From Myxococcales bacterium (GTDB lineage: Bacteria; Myxococcota_A; Polyangia; Polyangiales; Polyangiaceae), in the NCBI GenBank assembly GCA_016706225.1, contig JADJKB010000024.1:310001-374000 (forward strand): 64,000 nucleotides of DNA, written 5' to 3'. Under the pieces are notes generated by a model. The model ran no database searches. It was not told the origin of the DNA and saw only the letters and a program-made list of their open reading frames with translations. The position numbers and the translations under genes were made by a program. Shown piece after piece: positions 20,065 through 28,008 of this stretch. Each line of letters begins with the position of its first letter. Position 1 is the stretch's first letter.

Positions 20065-21571
20065 CGCCGCCCAGCTGCGGCGCCGAACATTCTAGAGCCA
20101 GCGTGGTGCAGTTGCACACCGCGAAACCATTCGCTTTTCACCTTCTTCCCGCGCGCCCATACTTCCGCGCCCGCGCGTGCTCTGCTGACGACATGGCCAG
20201 CCGCTCGCGCCGGACCTACGACCATCGCATAAAGGAGCAGATCCTCCATGCGGGGAATCCGGAACTGTTTCCGAGCTCGAGATTCCGCGCTCCACGGCGC
20301 AGAGCTGGATCCGACGGGGCGTAGGGGACGTCGTGTCTCTGGAGGCCGAGCACGAAGTCGAGGCGGCACTTCGCGCTCGTGTCCTCGGGCTGGAGCACCG
20401 GACCGCCATGCTCATCGCGGTCCTCCGGCTCGTCCTTGCCTTGCTCCGCGTCTCGGGGTTCACGCTCGAGCACGGCCGCGTGGCGAACGAGAGAGGGAAG
20501 CGATTGCTGCTCGGAGCGGTCGAAGGCGCGCGGAAGATCTTGCCGTTGTCCGCCGCGCTCCGAGTCCTCCGTCTCTCGCCAGCCCGCTACCACGCGTGGG
20601 TTCGGGGCGCGCAGGCCTGCACCCTCGACGACCGCCCGAGCTGTCCGCGCACCATGCCCCAGCGGCTGACGTACCCCGAGGTTCAGGCGATCAGCGCCAT
20701 GGTACAGTCGAAGGAGCATCGCCACATGTCCATCCGCGCGCTGGCTTTGCACGCTCAGCGGGTGGGCGAGGTGCTCGCGCACCCGGCAACCTGGGGCAAA
20801 CTCGTCCGGCGCTACGGCTGGGGACGGCCTCGCCTGCGAGTTTACCCGGACAAGCCGAAAGTTGGCGTGCGTGTTGATGCGCCAAACCTTGCATGGCACA
20901 TCGACGTCACCGTCATCAAGCTGCTCGACGGGACGAAGGCCTACTTGCACGCCGTCATCGACAACTACTCCCGACGGATCTTGGCGTGGACCGCGGCCGA
21001 TCGACTCGATCCGATGAACACCCGTGACGTGCTCGTGAGGGCGGCGCGCAACCTGGAGCGCTCGACGAAAGCCGAGGTCTACATGGACTCCGGCGCGGAG
21101 AACCTGAACGCCAGCGTCGACGAGCTCTTCCTCGACGGGGTTCTTCGCCGCGTCATCGCGCAGATCGACGTGAGCTTCTCGAATTCGTTGATCGAGTCGT
21201 GGTGGCGTTCCCTGAAACACCAGTGGCTGTACCTTCACCCCCTGGACAACATGGCGACCGTGAACAGGCTCGTGGAGTTCTACGTGACCGAGCACAACGA
21301 GCGGATGCCCCACAGTGCGTTCGACGGCCAGACGCCGGACGAGATGTACTTCGGGCGCGGGGCGCGAGTGCCTGACGAACTTGCTGCCCGGCGACAGGAG
21401 GCGCGCAAGCGGCGGCTGGAGCACATTCGTCAGCAGGCGTGCGACCGGTGCTCTCGGCAACCCGGGGAGGACGTTGCCGCATGAAGCGTACGCCGCTTTC
21501 GAGCAGAAATTCCGCCGAATGCAATTGCACGGTGCCAGCTCCGGAATGTTTGGCGCCGCAGCTGCGCGGCG
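20065..21571 (+). mobile_element. Insertion sequence with 53-bp imperfect inverted repeats
   Basis: The left end 20065-20117 and the reverse complement of the right end 21519-21571 agree at about 42 of 53 positions, including the 13-base core CAGCTGCGGCGCC. Between them lies one DDE transposase locus. No clear target-site duplication was seen. IS3-like by transposase type, though the repeats are longer than usual for that family. Confidence 0.75.
20333..21484 (+). CDS. IS transposase, DDE integrase-core type
   Basis: 383 residues with an rve-type core: WHIDVTVIKLLDG (first Asp), YMDSGAENL (second Asp) and NSLIESWWRSLKHQWL (Glu), then PHSAFDGQTPDEMYFG as in IS3-group OrfB. The natural protein probably starts earlier. 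ATG 20193 opens MASRSRRTYDHRIKEQILHA, a helix-turn-helix start, in another frame; the frame of the core continues upstream to 20273 with STAQSWIRRGV. A minus-one shift near 20272 would join them, either a mutation or a programmed shift. No classical slippery sequence is visible there. Confidence 0.8.
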   Translation: MSLEAEHEVEAALRARVLGLEHRTAMLIAVLRLVLALLRVSGFTLEHGRVANERGKRLLLGAVEGARKILPLSAALRVLRLSPARYHAWVRGAQACTLDDRPSCPRTMPQRLTYPEVQAISAMVQSKEHRHMSIRALALHAQRVGEVLAHPATWGKLVRRYGWGRPRLRVYPDKPKVGVRVDAPNLAWHIDVTVIKLLDGTKAYLHAVIDNYSRRILAWTAADRLDPMNTRDVLVRAARNLERSTKAEVYMDSGAENLNASVDELFLDGVLRRVIAQIDVSFSNSLIESWWRSLKHQWLYLHPLDNMATVNRLVEFYVTEHNERMPHSAFDGQTPDEMYFGRGARVPDELAARRQEARKRRLEHIRQQACDRCSRQPGEDVAA

Positions 21572-21650
21572 CTCGGCGGCGGTGGGTGAAATGGCAACGG
21601 GATCGTCGAGCGGGGTTCTCGCCGCGACGCCCGTTGCCGAGCGCTGGCAA

Positions 21651-21672
21651 GGTTGCTACCGTGGTAGCAACC
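21651..21672 (+). promoter_or_regulatory. Operator-like palindrome abutting antitoxin start
   Basis: Perfect inverted repeat GGTTGCTACC-GT-GGTAGCAACC whose last base is next to the antitoxin ATG at 21673. Ribbon-helix-helix antitoxins usually repress their own promoter through such sites. It leaves no room for a separate ribosome-binding site. Confidence 0.65.
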
Positions 21673-21936
21673 ATGAAACGCGCGACGAAGGTGAGTATCT
21701 CCATTCAACCGGACCTGTTGGCGGCGATCACCAGGCGCGCCAAGCGGCTCTATGGCGGCAACATCTCTGCCGTCATTGCCGAGATTGGCGAAGACGTGAA
21801 ACGTCTGGATGCGATGGACCGCTACTTCGAAAAATACCACGTTGCTCCGCTGACAGACCAGGCGCGCGCGCGCGTGGACGCGGAGCTGTTCGGCGCCGAG
21901 CCACAATCAGTCAAGCGGCGGAAGCGAACGTCGTAG
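21673..21936 (+). CDS. Ribbon-helix-helix antitoxin of PIN toxin pair
   Basis: 87 residues from ATG 21673, chosen because it follows the palindrome directly and gives a normal antitoxin length. It starts TKVSISIQPDLLAAITRRAK, a ribbon-helix-helix DNA-binding fold, followed by a charged C-terminal tail for toxin binding. The stop overlaps the toxin GTG by one base (TAGTG). Expected to neutralise the downstream PIN protein and repress the operon. Confidence 0.75.
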   Translation: MKRATKVSISIQPDLLAAITRRAKRLYGGNISAVIAEIGEDVKRLDAMDRYFEKYHVAPLTDQARARVDAELFGAEPQSVKRRKRTS

Positions 21937-22313
21937 TGGCGACCGGATTGACGTTTGACACCGGAATGCTGATTGCCCTGGAACGACGGCGCCGGCGGGC
22001 CGAGGAGTTCCTGCTCAGGGCTCGAGAGCAACGCATCGTCCCCGTCGTACCCGCCGACGTCGTCGTCGAATGGTGGCGAGGGCGCACGGACCGCCGTGAA
22101 GCGATTCTCGCGCTGGTGAACGTCGAGCCGCTCTCGCACGAGCTTGCGTGCATCGCCGGCGAGGCACTCGCTGCCGTGCGCAGCGCGACAGCCATCGATG
22201 CAATCGTCATGGCCTCGGCAGCTTCGCGCGGCGACGTCGTGCTCACCTCGGATCTGCGCGATCTCGAACGGCTTCGAAGCTACTTCCCGTCAGTGCGGCT
22301 CCTCGCGGTGTGA
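21936..22313 (+). CDS. PIN-domain toxin, VapC type
   Basis: 125 residues from GTG 21936, overlapping the antitoxin stop. PIN acidic residues are present in order: LTFDTGMLIALE (first Asp), VVPADVVVEWWRG (Glu), ATAIDAIVMASA (Asp) and VLTSDLRDLERL (Asp). VapC-type proteins are Mg-dependent RNases that cut tRNA or rRNA; the target here is unknown. Codon use resembles the surroundings. Confidence 0.8.
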   Translation: MATGLTFDTGMLIALERRRRRAEEFLLRAREQRIVPVVPADVVVEWWRGRTDRREAILALVNVEPLSHELACIAGEALAAVRSATAIDAIVMASAASRGDVVLTSDLRDLERLRSYFPSVRLLAV

Positions 22314-22370
22314 GCCCGAAAAGTTGACGCGCACAGCGGGGGCCGGGCGCGCGCGCGGTGGCGCCTGCGG

Positions 22371-22457
22371 AAGACCACCGGCGCCCTGCCTATGCTCGCG
22401 CGCGCGCGGGCGGAGGGGACGCGTCGCTCCGAGCTCGAGGCGACATCGTGACCCGAC
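22371..22457 (+). repeat. Dispersed repeat, copy B
   Basis: Diverged copy of the segment at 13616-13701, same orientation, beginning AAGACCACCGGCGCC and containing GACGCGTCGCTC and GCGACATCG. It lies just after the PIN toxin gene, in a stretch without genes (22314-22707). Confidence 0.5.
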
Positions 22458-22489
22458 GGCCGGCGACGCTCCGCACTCGTGTCCGCTCG

Positions 22490-22557
22490 CTTCGATGACG
22501 GCGTCGTGAGCTTCCGAGACGCTGGTTCCTGCCGGCACCGCGGCCGGGCTCTGCCCA
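22490..22557 (-). repeat. Decayed, inverted copy of a DUF559 gene start
   Basis: On the minus strand this segment matches the leader and first codons of the DUF559 gene at 22670-22744: a 26-base block at 22532-22557 matches 22670-22695 with one mismatch, and CTTCGATGAC at 22490 matches inverted at 22735-22744. The rest of this second copy is not found. Confidence 0.55.
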
Positions 22558-22707
22558 GGTGGCGCACGAGGCGCGCCAGCCGCTGTGCGTCTCCGTCCGC
22601 TGCTCGTAGGGTCGAGCCGCCGAGTCGTCGTGAGGAATGAGGCGGCTGTCACGCCTCCTGCGCCGTGAGTGGGCAAAGCCCGGCCGCGGTGCCGGACAGG
22701 AGGCGCC

Positions 22708-23064
22708 ATGTCTTGGAAGACCACTCACTCGCAAGTCATCGAAGCTCGGGCTCGCACCATGCGCTTCGCGCAGACGCACACCGAAGAGGCGCTGTGGCGC
22801 GAGCTTCGCGGCGCCAAGCTGGGCGTGGTCGTCCGCCGTCAATACGTCGTTGGCCGGTACATCGCGGACTTCGCCGTGCCCTCCGTGCGCGTCGTGATTG
22901 AGGTCGATGGCGCGTACCACGCCAGCCGGCGTGCGGCGGACGCGCGCCGGGACCGCGAGCTCGGTCGCCGCGGGTGGCGGGTGCTGCGGCTGCCGGCGGA
23001 GCTCGTGGCGCAAGACCTTGGGGAAGCCGTCGCGCGCGTGCGCGCGGCGCTCGTCTGCGGTTGA
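22708..23064 (+). CDS. DUF559 (Vsr-like) endonuclease-domain protein
   Basis: 118 residues from ATG 22708 with CAGGAGG just upstream. The family pattern is complete: LRGAKLGVVVRRQYVVGRYI, ADFAVPSVRVVIEVDGAYH with the PD-(D/E)XK-like Asp and Glu, and WRVLRLPAELVAQDL. DUF559 proteins are predicted nucleases related to the Vsr mismatch nuclease and often occur as small mobile genes; their exact role is unproven. A decayed start of a second copy lies upstream in inverse orientation. Confidence 0.8.
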   Translation: MSWKTTHSQVIEARARTMRFAQTHTEEALWRELRGAKLGVVVRRQYVVGRYIADFAVPSVRVVIEVDGAYHASRRAADARRDRELGRRGWRVLRLPAELVAQDLGEAVARVRAALVCG

Positions 23065-23247
23065 TGCGCTCGCTCGTGAGACGTCGTGAGACATCTCCTG
23101 CCGGCCGGGCCACGGCGTAGCAATGGACGCCACGACGGGGCAAAAGCGTAAGCTTTCAGGTCTTCGGTTCTCCAACCTTCAACGATCTACTGCCTAGAGC
23201 GCCGGGCGCGGGGCGGAGGGGGCCGGCCTCGCTGGTCACGCAGCCTC

Positions 23248-23535
23248 GTGGACCCCTCGGGTAAATTCGCCAGGTCGTGGAGGTTCGCGCGATGGTTAGG
23301 GCTCGGGCTCGCCGTCGCATCATGGCCGCTGACCGGCTTCATGTCGTACTCGTATGGCCCGGGTCGCGTGGCAGGTATCCCCTTCATGGCCGCCTACTTC
23401 GACGAACGCGGGCGCGACTACGTTGGAATGCAAACTCCTGTTGCCGGCATCGCGAACGCCGTCTTCTGGTATCTGTTCCCGCGCCTGGTGGTGGTTGGAA
23501 TTGACGCTATTCGCGAACGACGCGAGCGCGCCTGA
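23248..23535 (+). CDS. Small membrane protein, unknown
   Basis: 95 residues from GTG 23248. Two hydrophobic segments (WLGLGLAVASWPLTGFMSYS and AGIANAVFWYLFPRLVVVG) and a basic C-terminus (IRERRERA) suggest a two-pass inner-membrane protein. No clear ribosome-binding site and no known family. Confidence 0.5.
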   Translation: MDPSGKFARSWRFARWLGLGLAVASWPLTGFMSYSYGPGRVAGIPFMAAYFDERGRDYVGMQTPVAGIANAVFWYLFPRLVVVGIDAIRERRERA

Positions 23536-23581
23536 GCCACCTTGCCGAATTCAGCGTCCCTTCCGCGCCGGCCGGCGCTTC

Positions 23582-24028
23582 TCAAAATCTGACGTCCAGC
23601 CTCACCGTGGGCGCGTGGACTCTGTCGGGCGCAGTGGTCAACGACACGGTGGCCTCCGCAGGGCCGAGCACCCGCCTCGGGCTGGCGAATCCCCACACGA
23701 CGAAGGTCACCCCTGCAAGCTGCGCGGTCCCGGCCATGACCAGCGCCCACGCGTTACCGGAGTCCAGCGCGAGCCACGGCCCCGCAAGTGGAATCGCAAG
23801 CCGTCCGGTGTCATTGCCGAAGCCCCGGGCGGCAGCGCCTCCCACGCACACGCCGTAGCTCGCCCCAAACAGAAGCCCACCCGCACGGATGGCGCGCCAT
23901 TCCGGTTCCGACCGCGCTTCCGCCGAGACCTGCCCGGCTTCTGGGATCGGAGCGCTCGCTGGGTTCGCGTGCTCCCGCGTCAGGTCAGCGACCATCACCG
24001 CCACCGGTAGCAGCATGCCGAGCGTCAC
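23582..24028 (-). CDS. Hypothetical membrane protein
   Basis: 148 residues from ATG 24028. It starts with a hydrophobic stretch (MTLGMLLPVAVMVADL) and has two further apolar segments (LLFGASYGVCVGG and ALVMAGTAQLAGVTFVVWGF), ending LDVRF. A membrane anchor followed by short helices is likely. No family recognised. Confidence 0.5.
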   Translation of the reverse strand: MTLGMLLPVAVMVADLTREHANPASAPIPEAGQVSAEARSEPEWRAIRAGGLLFGASYGVCVGGAAARGFGNDTGRLAIPLAGPWLALDSGNAWALVMAGTAQLAGVTFVVWGFASPRRVLGPAEATVSLTTAPDRVHAPTVRLDVRF

Positions 24029-24070
24029 ACCCGAAGCGTACCAGCCGGAGCGGCGCTGTCTAACTGGGAC

Positions 24071-24436
24071 TCACCCAGCTCCGCCGTCGAGGCACGGGCC
24101 CACCAGCGTGTTCTTGTAACCGGCAGGACAGGTCCCACCCGACGGCAGGCCGCCCGCGGATGGACTGCAAACCTGGGGCACGCTCTCCCCCGTCGACGAG
24201 CAGCACTGCGCCGGGGGGCCGAAACACGTTCCGGCCGGACAGTCCTTGTAGCCGTGAACGTACCCGCTCGGACATTTCCACTCCCCGTTCACGCACTCGA
24301 GCTCTGCGACGACGTCCGACCCACAGTGTTTGGCGCACTCGGTACCGCCGTTGCCCGGGCAGGTGGCGTCACTCTCTTCCCCCGAACATGCTGCAACTGT
24401 TGCGAGCACCGCCATCAACGCGCCGACACGCCGCAC
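24071..24436 (-). CDS. Cys-rich lipoprotein
   Basis: 121 residues from ATG 24436. Signal peptide MRRVGALMAVLATVAAC ends in a lipobox, and the mature part has twelve further cysteines in short loops (GTECAKHCGSDV, NGEWKCPSGYVHG, PAQCCSSTG), so it is probably a disulfide-stabilised surface lipoprotein. Function unknown. Confidence 0.65.
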   Translation of the reverse strand: MRRVGALMAVLATVAACSGEESDATCPGNGGTECAKHCGSDVVAELECVNGEWKCPSGYVHGYKDCPAGTCFGPPAQCCSSTGESVPQVCSPSAGGLPSGGTCPAGYKNTLVGPCLDGGAG

Positions 24437-24665
24437 TCCTTCTCTCTAGCATGGCTGGGCCAGACCGCTATCCAAGTCGCTGGTGTACCCGACGAGCGCG
24501 GCCTTGCCACCGGCCGGCGCCCCGAAGCCCAGCAGCAAGCAGTGAGCCCGCGGTGCCAAGAAGACCAACGGCCTCCGCGCCGCCAAGCGGTTCGTGGGAA
24601 GTTGACAACGAACGATCCGTCAACTTCCGCGAGCCCCATTCTTCCGCTAGCTTCGCACGATCGGT

Positions 24666-24884
24666 TTGCTTGGGCTAGCCGCCGACGAGGAGCCGTACAA
24701 CGGTGGCGGACTCGTGCTGTTCAGCGGCTACGACGCCTGGATTTCACCCGCTTGGTCCCTGGGCGGCTACGTCCGTTTCATCGGCGCGAGCGGCAAACGC
24801 GAGACCGACTTGCTCGGCACTACGGTCGAAGAGAGAGCCACCAGCTTTGGTTTCTCGATCCTGTTCTCCGCCCTGTATTACTGA
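24666..24884 (+). pseudogene. C-terminal fragment of an outer-membrane barrel protein
   Basis: About 70 codons reading LVLFSGYDAWISPAWSLGGY and a C-terminal strand SFGFSILFSALYY with a terminal aromatic residue, as in outer-membrane beta-barrels. There is no signal peptide and the first barrel strands are missing, so it is most likely a 5'-truncated relic. A frameshifted longer gene upstream was not found. Confidence 0.45.
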
Positions 24885-25410
24885 CCGATCATCAGGATGA
24901 GTGGGTGCCCAGGAATGCAAAAACGGCGGCGCGAAGCGCTCGATTGCCCGTAAGTCATACAAGCGGCCCAGCGAGCCCGGCGTGGTCGCGAAGCGCGCGG
25001 GCCTGGGGCCGTGAAAGGGTCGACCGGGGTGGTTGTCGTCTCCAGCGGGTCAGGCTGGTGCCCAAGAGGGGCGAGCGGAGCGGACCCTGCCTTGGCGGCG
25101 CCACCGATGCGCCACCGCCGCCGCGCGAGAGTACCTGCTGGCGTCGAATCGAATCGGTGAGTAGGACCGCGACTTAAGCCAGATCTCGCCCTCCCAGCGA
25201 TGCACACGGGAGGCTAGCTCGACCAAAGCGCTCGAGCGAAGCCTGGCCTGGACGGCTGGCGGAAAGGCGACATGAGCTGGAACTTATGCGACGTTTGCGG
25301 TCCGTTGCGAGCGGAACGCAGGACTCTGTGAGAACGCTCGTGTGCCCCGAGGCCTGGCGCTTGACGTTGCCACCTGCCTGAAATAGCGTTTCGGTGGAAA
25401 GAGGTGCCCG
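24885..25410. other. Gene-free stretch
   Basis: No gene, RNA or repeat could be supported. The promoter of the downstream lipoprotein should lie near its right end. Confidence 0.4.
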
Positions 25411-25923
25411 ATGCGCGTGAAGATGCTCTCGGTCGTTTGTGCGGGGACGATCGCCATTCTCGCCGGGTGTGGAGGGGACGACGACGGCGGCGGGAGCGGG
25501 GGTTCCACCTCCGGGGGCTCGGGCGGAGGGGCGACAGGCGGCGCGGGCGGCTCGGGCGGCGCGGGCGGCTCGCCCGGGGGCGCGGGCGGCGCGACGGGCG
25601 GAGCTGCTGGCGCGGGCGGCGCGACGGGCGGAGCTGCTGGCGCGGGCGGCGCGACGGGCGGAGCTGCTGGCGCGGGCGGCGCGGCCGCCAAGTGGTACTG
25701 CGCCGAGCCGCTCGTCGGAGCCGCCTGTTCCTGCAAGACCAGTCCGATACCCAACGGAAAAGAGGCGCCGTGCTCCAGCGGTTACACTTGCTGCATCTCG
25801 TACAAGGTCGGTAACTTGGACAGTTGCGACTGCACCAAGTACACGACGGACGAGTGCAACAAGGCGATCAGCGACCGAGCGGCCCTCGGCGCCAAGAAGG
25901 TCGCTAGCTGTCCGCCGCCCTGA
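25411..25923 (+). CDS. Lipoprotein with Gly/Ala-rich tandem linker
   Basis: 170 residues from ATG 25411. Signal peptide with lipobox (TIAILAGC), then about 75 residues of Gly/Ala/Ser/Thr linker that includes three perfect 10-residue repeats, then a small Cys-rich domain (WYCAEPLVGAACSC, SSGYTCCISYKVG, LDSCDCTKY). Such linker lipoproteins are common in myxobacteria and place a small disulfide domain away from the membrane. Function unknown. Confidence 0.75.
   Translation: MRVKMLSVVCAGTIAILAGCGGDDDGGGSGGSTSGGSGGGATGGAGGSGGAGGSPGGAGGATGGAAGAGGATGGAAGAGGATGGAAGAGGAAAKWYCAEPLVGAACSCKTSPIPNGKEAPCSSGYTCCISYKVGNLDSCDCTKYTTDECNKAISDRAALGAKKVASCPPP
25591..25680 (+). repeat. Three perfect 30-bp tandem repeats
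   Basis: Units at 25591-25620, 25621-25650 and 25651-25680 are identical and in frame within the lipoprotein linker, each coding ten residues of Gly/Ala/Thr. Perfect identity suggests recent copy-number change. Confidence 0.9.
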
Positions 25924-26311
25924 GTCTCACAGAGCCCTCGTTCCGCCCGCAACGGAACCCAAACGTCGCATAAAGGATAGGCGATTACGAGACTGCGCGC
26001 GTGAGGTCGCGCTGCGCGACGGGCGAGCCCGCGCAGTTTTGGAATCGACCAGTTGGGTGGAGCCGGTGCGCGGCAGCAGCGTGAGTCGTCGAGTCGCTAT
26101 GCACAAAGAGGCTGTGGCGAGCGACTGCGATGCGACTGCGAGATGACTCCGGGGGTCGCGAGCGAGAGCCGCGCCGTCGCGTGCGACTGCGCGGAGCGAC
26201 GCGTGGCTGCGAGTTGTCCCGCGAGAAGCTGCTCGACGACCAGCGCGAGCACACGAGCGCACTGTCGCCGACGCGGGCAACGGAGGAGTCGAGCGAGCGG
26301 GAGTGCCGGCG

Positions 26312-27203
26312 TCACGCTGCCTCCGCGGGTGGTGCGCGCGCGGCGGGAAGCGGCCGGCGTTCGACGGTTGGAGCGCCACACGCGCGACAGCGGCGGACGT
26401 CGATCCCGGTGAGCGCGAGGAGTTGCTCGCGCCAGTGCCTGCGGACGTCGAGCAGGTGCGGCTCGCCCGCGACAGGCCCACGCCCTGCGCGGCCATCGGC
26501 ATCGGGCGCACACTCCGGCCGGCGGCGCGCCGCGGCGCTCGACGGGGTCGAGCGTTTTGGTCTTGCCGTGCTTGGTGCGGAAGGTCACACCGCGCGCGTC
26601 GAGCGAGACCAGGCGTCGGTTGGACAGGCCGACGCGGTGCGTGTAGCCGCCGAGGTAGCGCATCACTTGCCCGGGGCCGCCGAAGGGCGGCTTGGCGTAC
26701 ACGTGCCAGTGCTTGGGGAGCGAGCGGCAAAGCCGGTCGAACGCTTCGGGATCGCAAGGGCCCGGCCCGTCGTCGGGCAGGCGCAGCTCGCCGCGGCGGT
26801 GCAGCAGAGAGAGCCCGGCGAGGAACTTGCCGCGGAAGAGCGCGCCGAGGACATGCACGGGGAAGAGGAAGCGCGGGTTGCCGTCGGTCCAGCGGCGCTC
26901 GGCGAGCGACCAGCCACCGCCGGTGACGATGCAGTGCACGTGCGGATGAAAGGCGAGCTCGCGCGTCCAGGTGTGCAGCACGCTGGTCACGCCGAGCAGT
27001 GCACCGAGGCGGCGCTCATCGAGGCCGAGCTCGAGCAGCGTCGCGCTGGCGGTGCGCAACAACAGCTCGAACACTCGCCGACGGTTGAGCTTGGCGACGG
27101 CGCGCAGCTCGGCGGGCAACGTGAAGACGACGTGGAAGTTCGCCGTCGGCGACAGGCGCCCGGCGCGCGCCGCGACCCAGCGCGCCTGTGCCAGCGCCTG
27201 GCA
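26312..27203 (-). pseudogene. IS91-type (Y2) transposase, truncated and broken
   Basis: The minus strand reads CQALAQARWVAARAGRLSPT, NFHVVFTLPAELR, LAFHPHVHCIVTGGG (the metal-binding HxH motif), RFLFPVHVLGALFRGKFLAG and QVMRYLGGYTHRV, all typical of IS91/IS801-group transposases. The first zinc-finger residues are missing at 27203, where the neighbouring toxin locus begins. After KTKTLDPVE the frame is lost and a block of conserved residues is absent. The true C-terminus (WREQLLALTGIDVRRCRACG) is in another frame, ending at 26312. Not functional. Confidence 0.75.
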
Positions 27204-27248
27204 TCCTCGAGGGGAAGTCGTTGGCCAGGTCGTGGATTGAGAGAGGGC

Positions 27249-27557
27249 TCAAGCCTCGAGGCCGAGTGCGAAACGCAGAGCATCGTCGAGCTGGCGGACC
27301 TTCGCAGCTGACAGCTTGCCCGCCCGTTCTACCAGATCGGCCTTGGGCACGGTCACGAGCCAGTCGCAGTTGACCACTCCGGTTCGGGGCAGGCCTTCTC
27401 CCGGTCCGACCTTCACTTCCACGGCGAAGCCGCGAATCGTCGTGGACACCGGCGCCGCGATCACGAGCGCACGCACAGCGTACGCTTCCTCGCGCGACAC
27501 CAGAACCACCGGACGCCTCTTGTCCAGCCGCGCCCACCAGATCTCGCCGCGCCTCAC
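27249..27557 (-). CDS. MazF/PemK-type mRNA interferase toxin
   Basis: 102 residues from GTG 27557, which overlaps the antitoxin stop (GTGA). Family hallmarks: RRGEIWWARLDKRRPVVLVS at the start, ALVIAAPVSTTIRG, and GVVNCDWLVTVPKADL. MazF/PemK toxins cut mRNA at short sequence motifs. The 3' end lies close to the truncated IS91 element. Confidence 0.85.
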   Translation of the reverse strand: MRRGEIWWARLDKRRPVVLVSREEAYAVRALVIAAPVSTTIRGFAVEVKVGPGEGLPRTGVVNCDWLVTVPKADLVERAGKLSAAKVRQLDDALRFALGLEA

Positions 27558-27820
27558 GAGTCGTCCCAGTCGACCTGCGCCAAGGACCGCCGCGCAAGGG
27601 CCCTCGCCTGGCGGGTGTCCGAGGCGGTTTCGGGAACGGTTCGGTACGCTTCCGAGTACTCGCGGACCTGGCGATCCAACTCCTCCGCTCGAAGGAACTG
27701 CCTCAGCGCACGCGCAACGAGCGCGCTGCGCGACTCGCCGGTCGCCTCACGCAGGCGCTCGGCGCGTCGCAACAGGTCGCGGTCCAGACTGATCGCGAGC
27801 TTCTCTGCGCTCCTGGCCAT
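27554..27820 (-). CDS. Ribbon-helix-helix antitoxin of MazF pair
   Basis: 88 residues from ATG 27820: KLAISLDRDLLRRAERLREA with the ribbon-helix-helix pattern, SRSALVARALRQFLRAEEL, and an acidic end (AQVDWDDS) that would occupy the toxin's RNA site. Overlaps the toxin by four bases. A palindrome abuts its start codon. Confidence 0.8.
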   Translation of the reverse strand: MARSAEKLAISLDRDLLRRAERLREATGESRSALVARALRQFLRAEELDRQVREYSEAYRTVPETASDTRQARALARRSLAQVDWDDS

Positions 27821-27839
27821 GGTATGAAATTGTCATACC
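27821..27839 (-). promoter_or_regulatory. Operator-like palindrome abutting mazE-type start
   Basis: GGTATGA-5-TCATACC, perfect 7-base arms, ending at the base before the antitoxin ATG (27820). Same geometry as the palindrome of the other toxin-antitoxin pair at 21651-21672. Confidence 0.65.
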
Positions 27840-28008
27840 GTCCACGTAGCGTCAACATCGTCGGTCGCGGAGCAGTCCGCTCCGCGCGCCCTTCAGCGGG
27901 CGGCCGGGGCGCCAAACACGCCGACCAAGAGCCGAACCCCGGTTTTCACTCGCACGCCGTGGGAAGCTGAGGTAGTCCTATGTCGTAGATTGTAGGAGGA
28001 ACAGCCAC

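Noticed and set aside
25591..25680. Regular repeats that might be a CRISPR array
   Set aside because: The 30-bp units are adjacent with no spacers and lie in frame within a lipoprotein gene.
26080..26240. Repeated GCGACTGCG words
   Set aside because: Irregular spacing and no unit structure; simple GC-rich low-complexity sequence beside the broken IS91-type gene.
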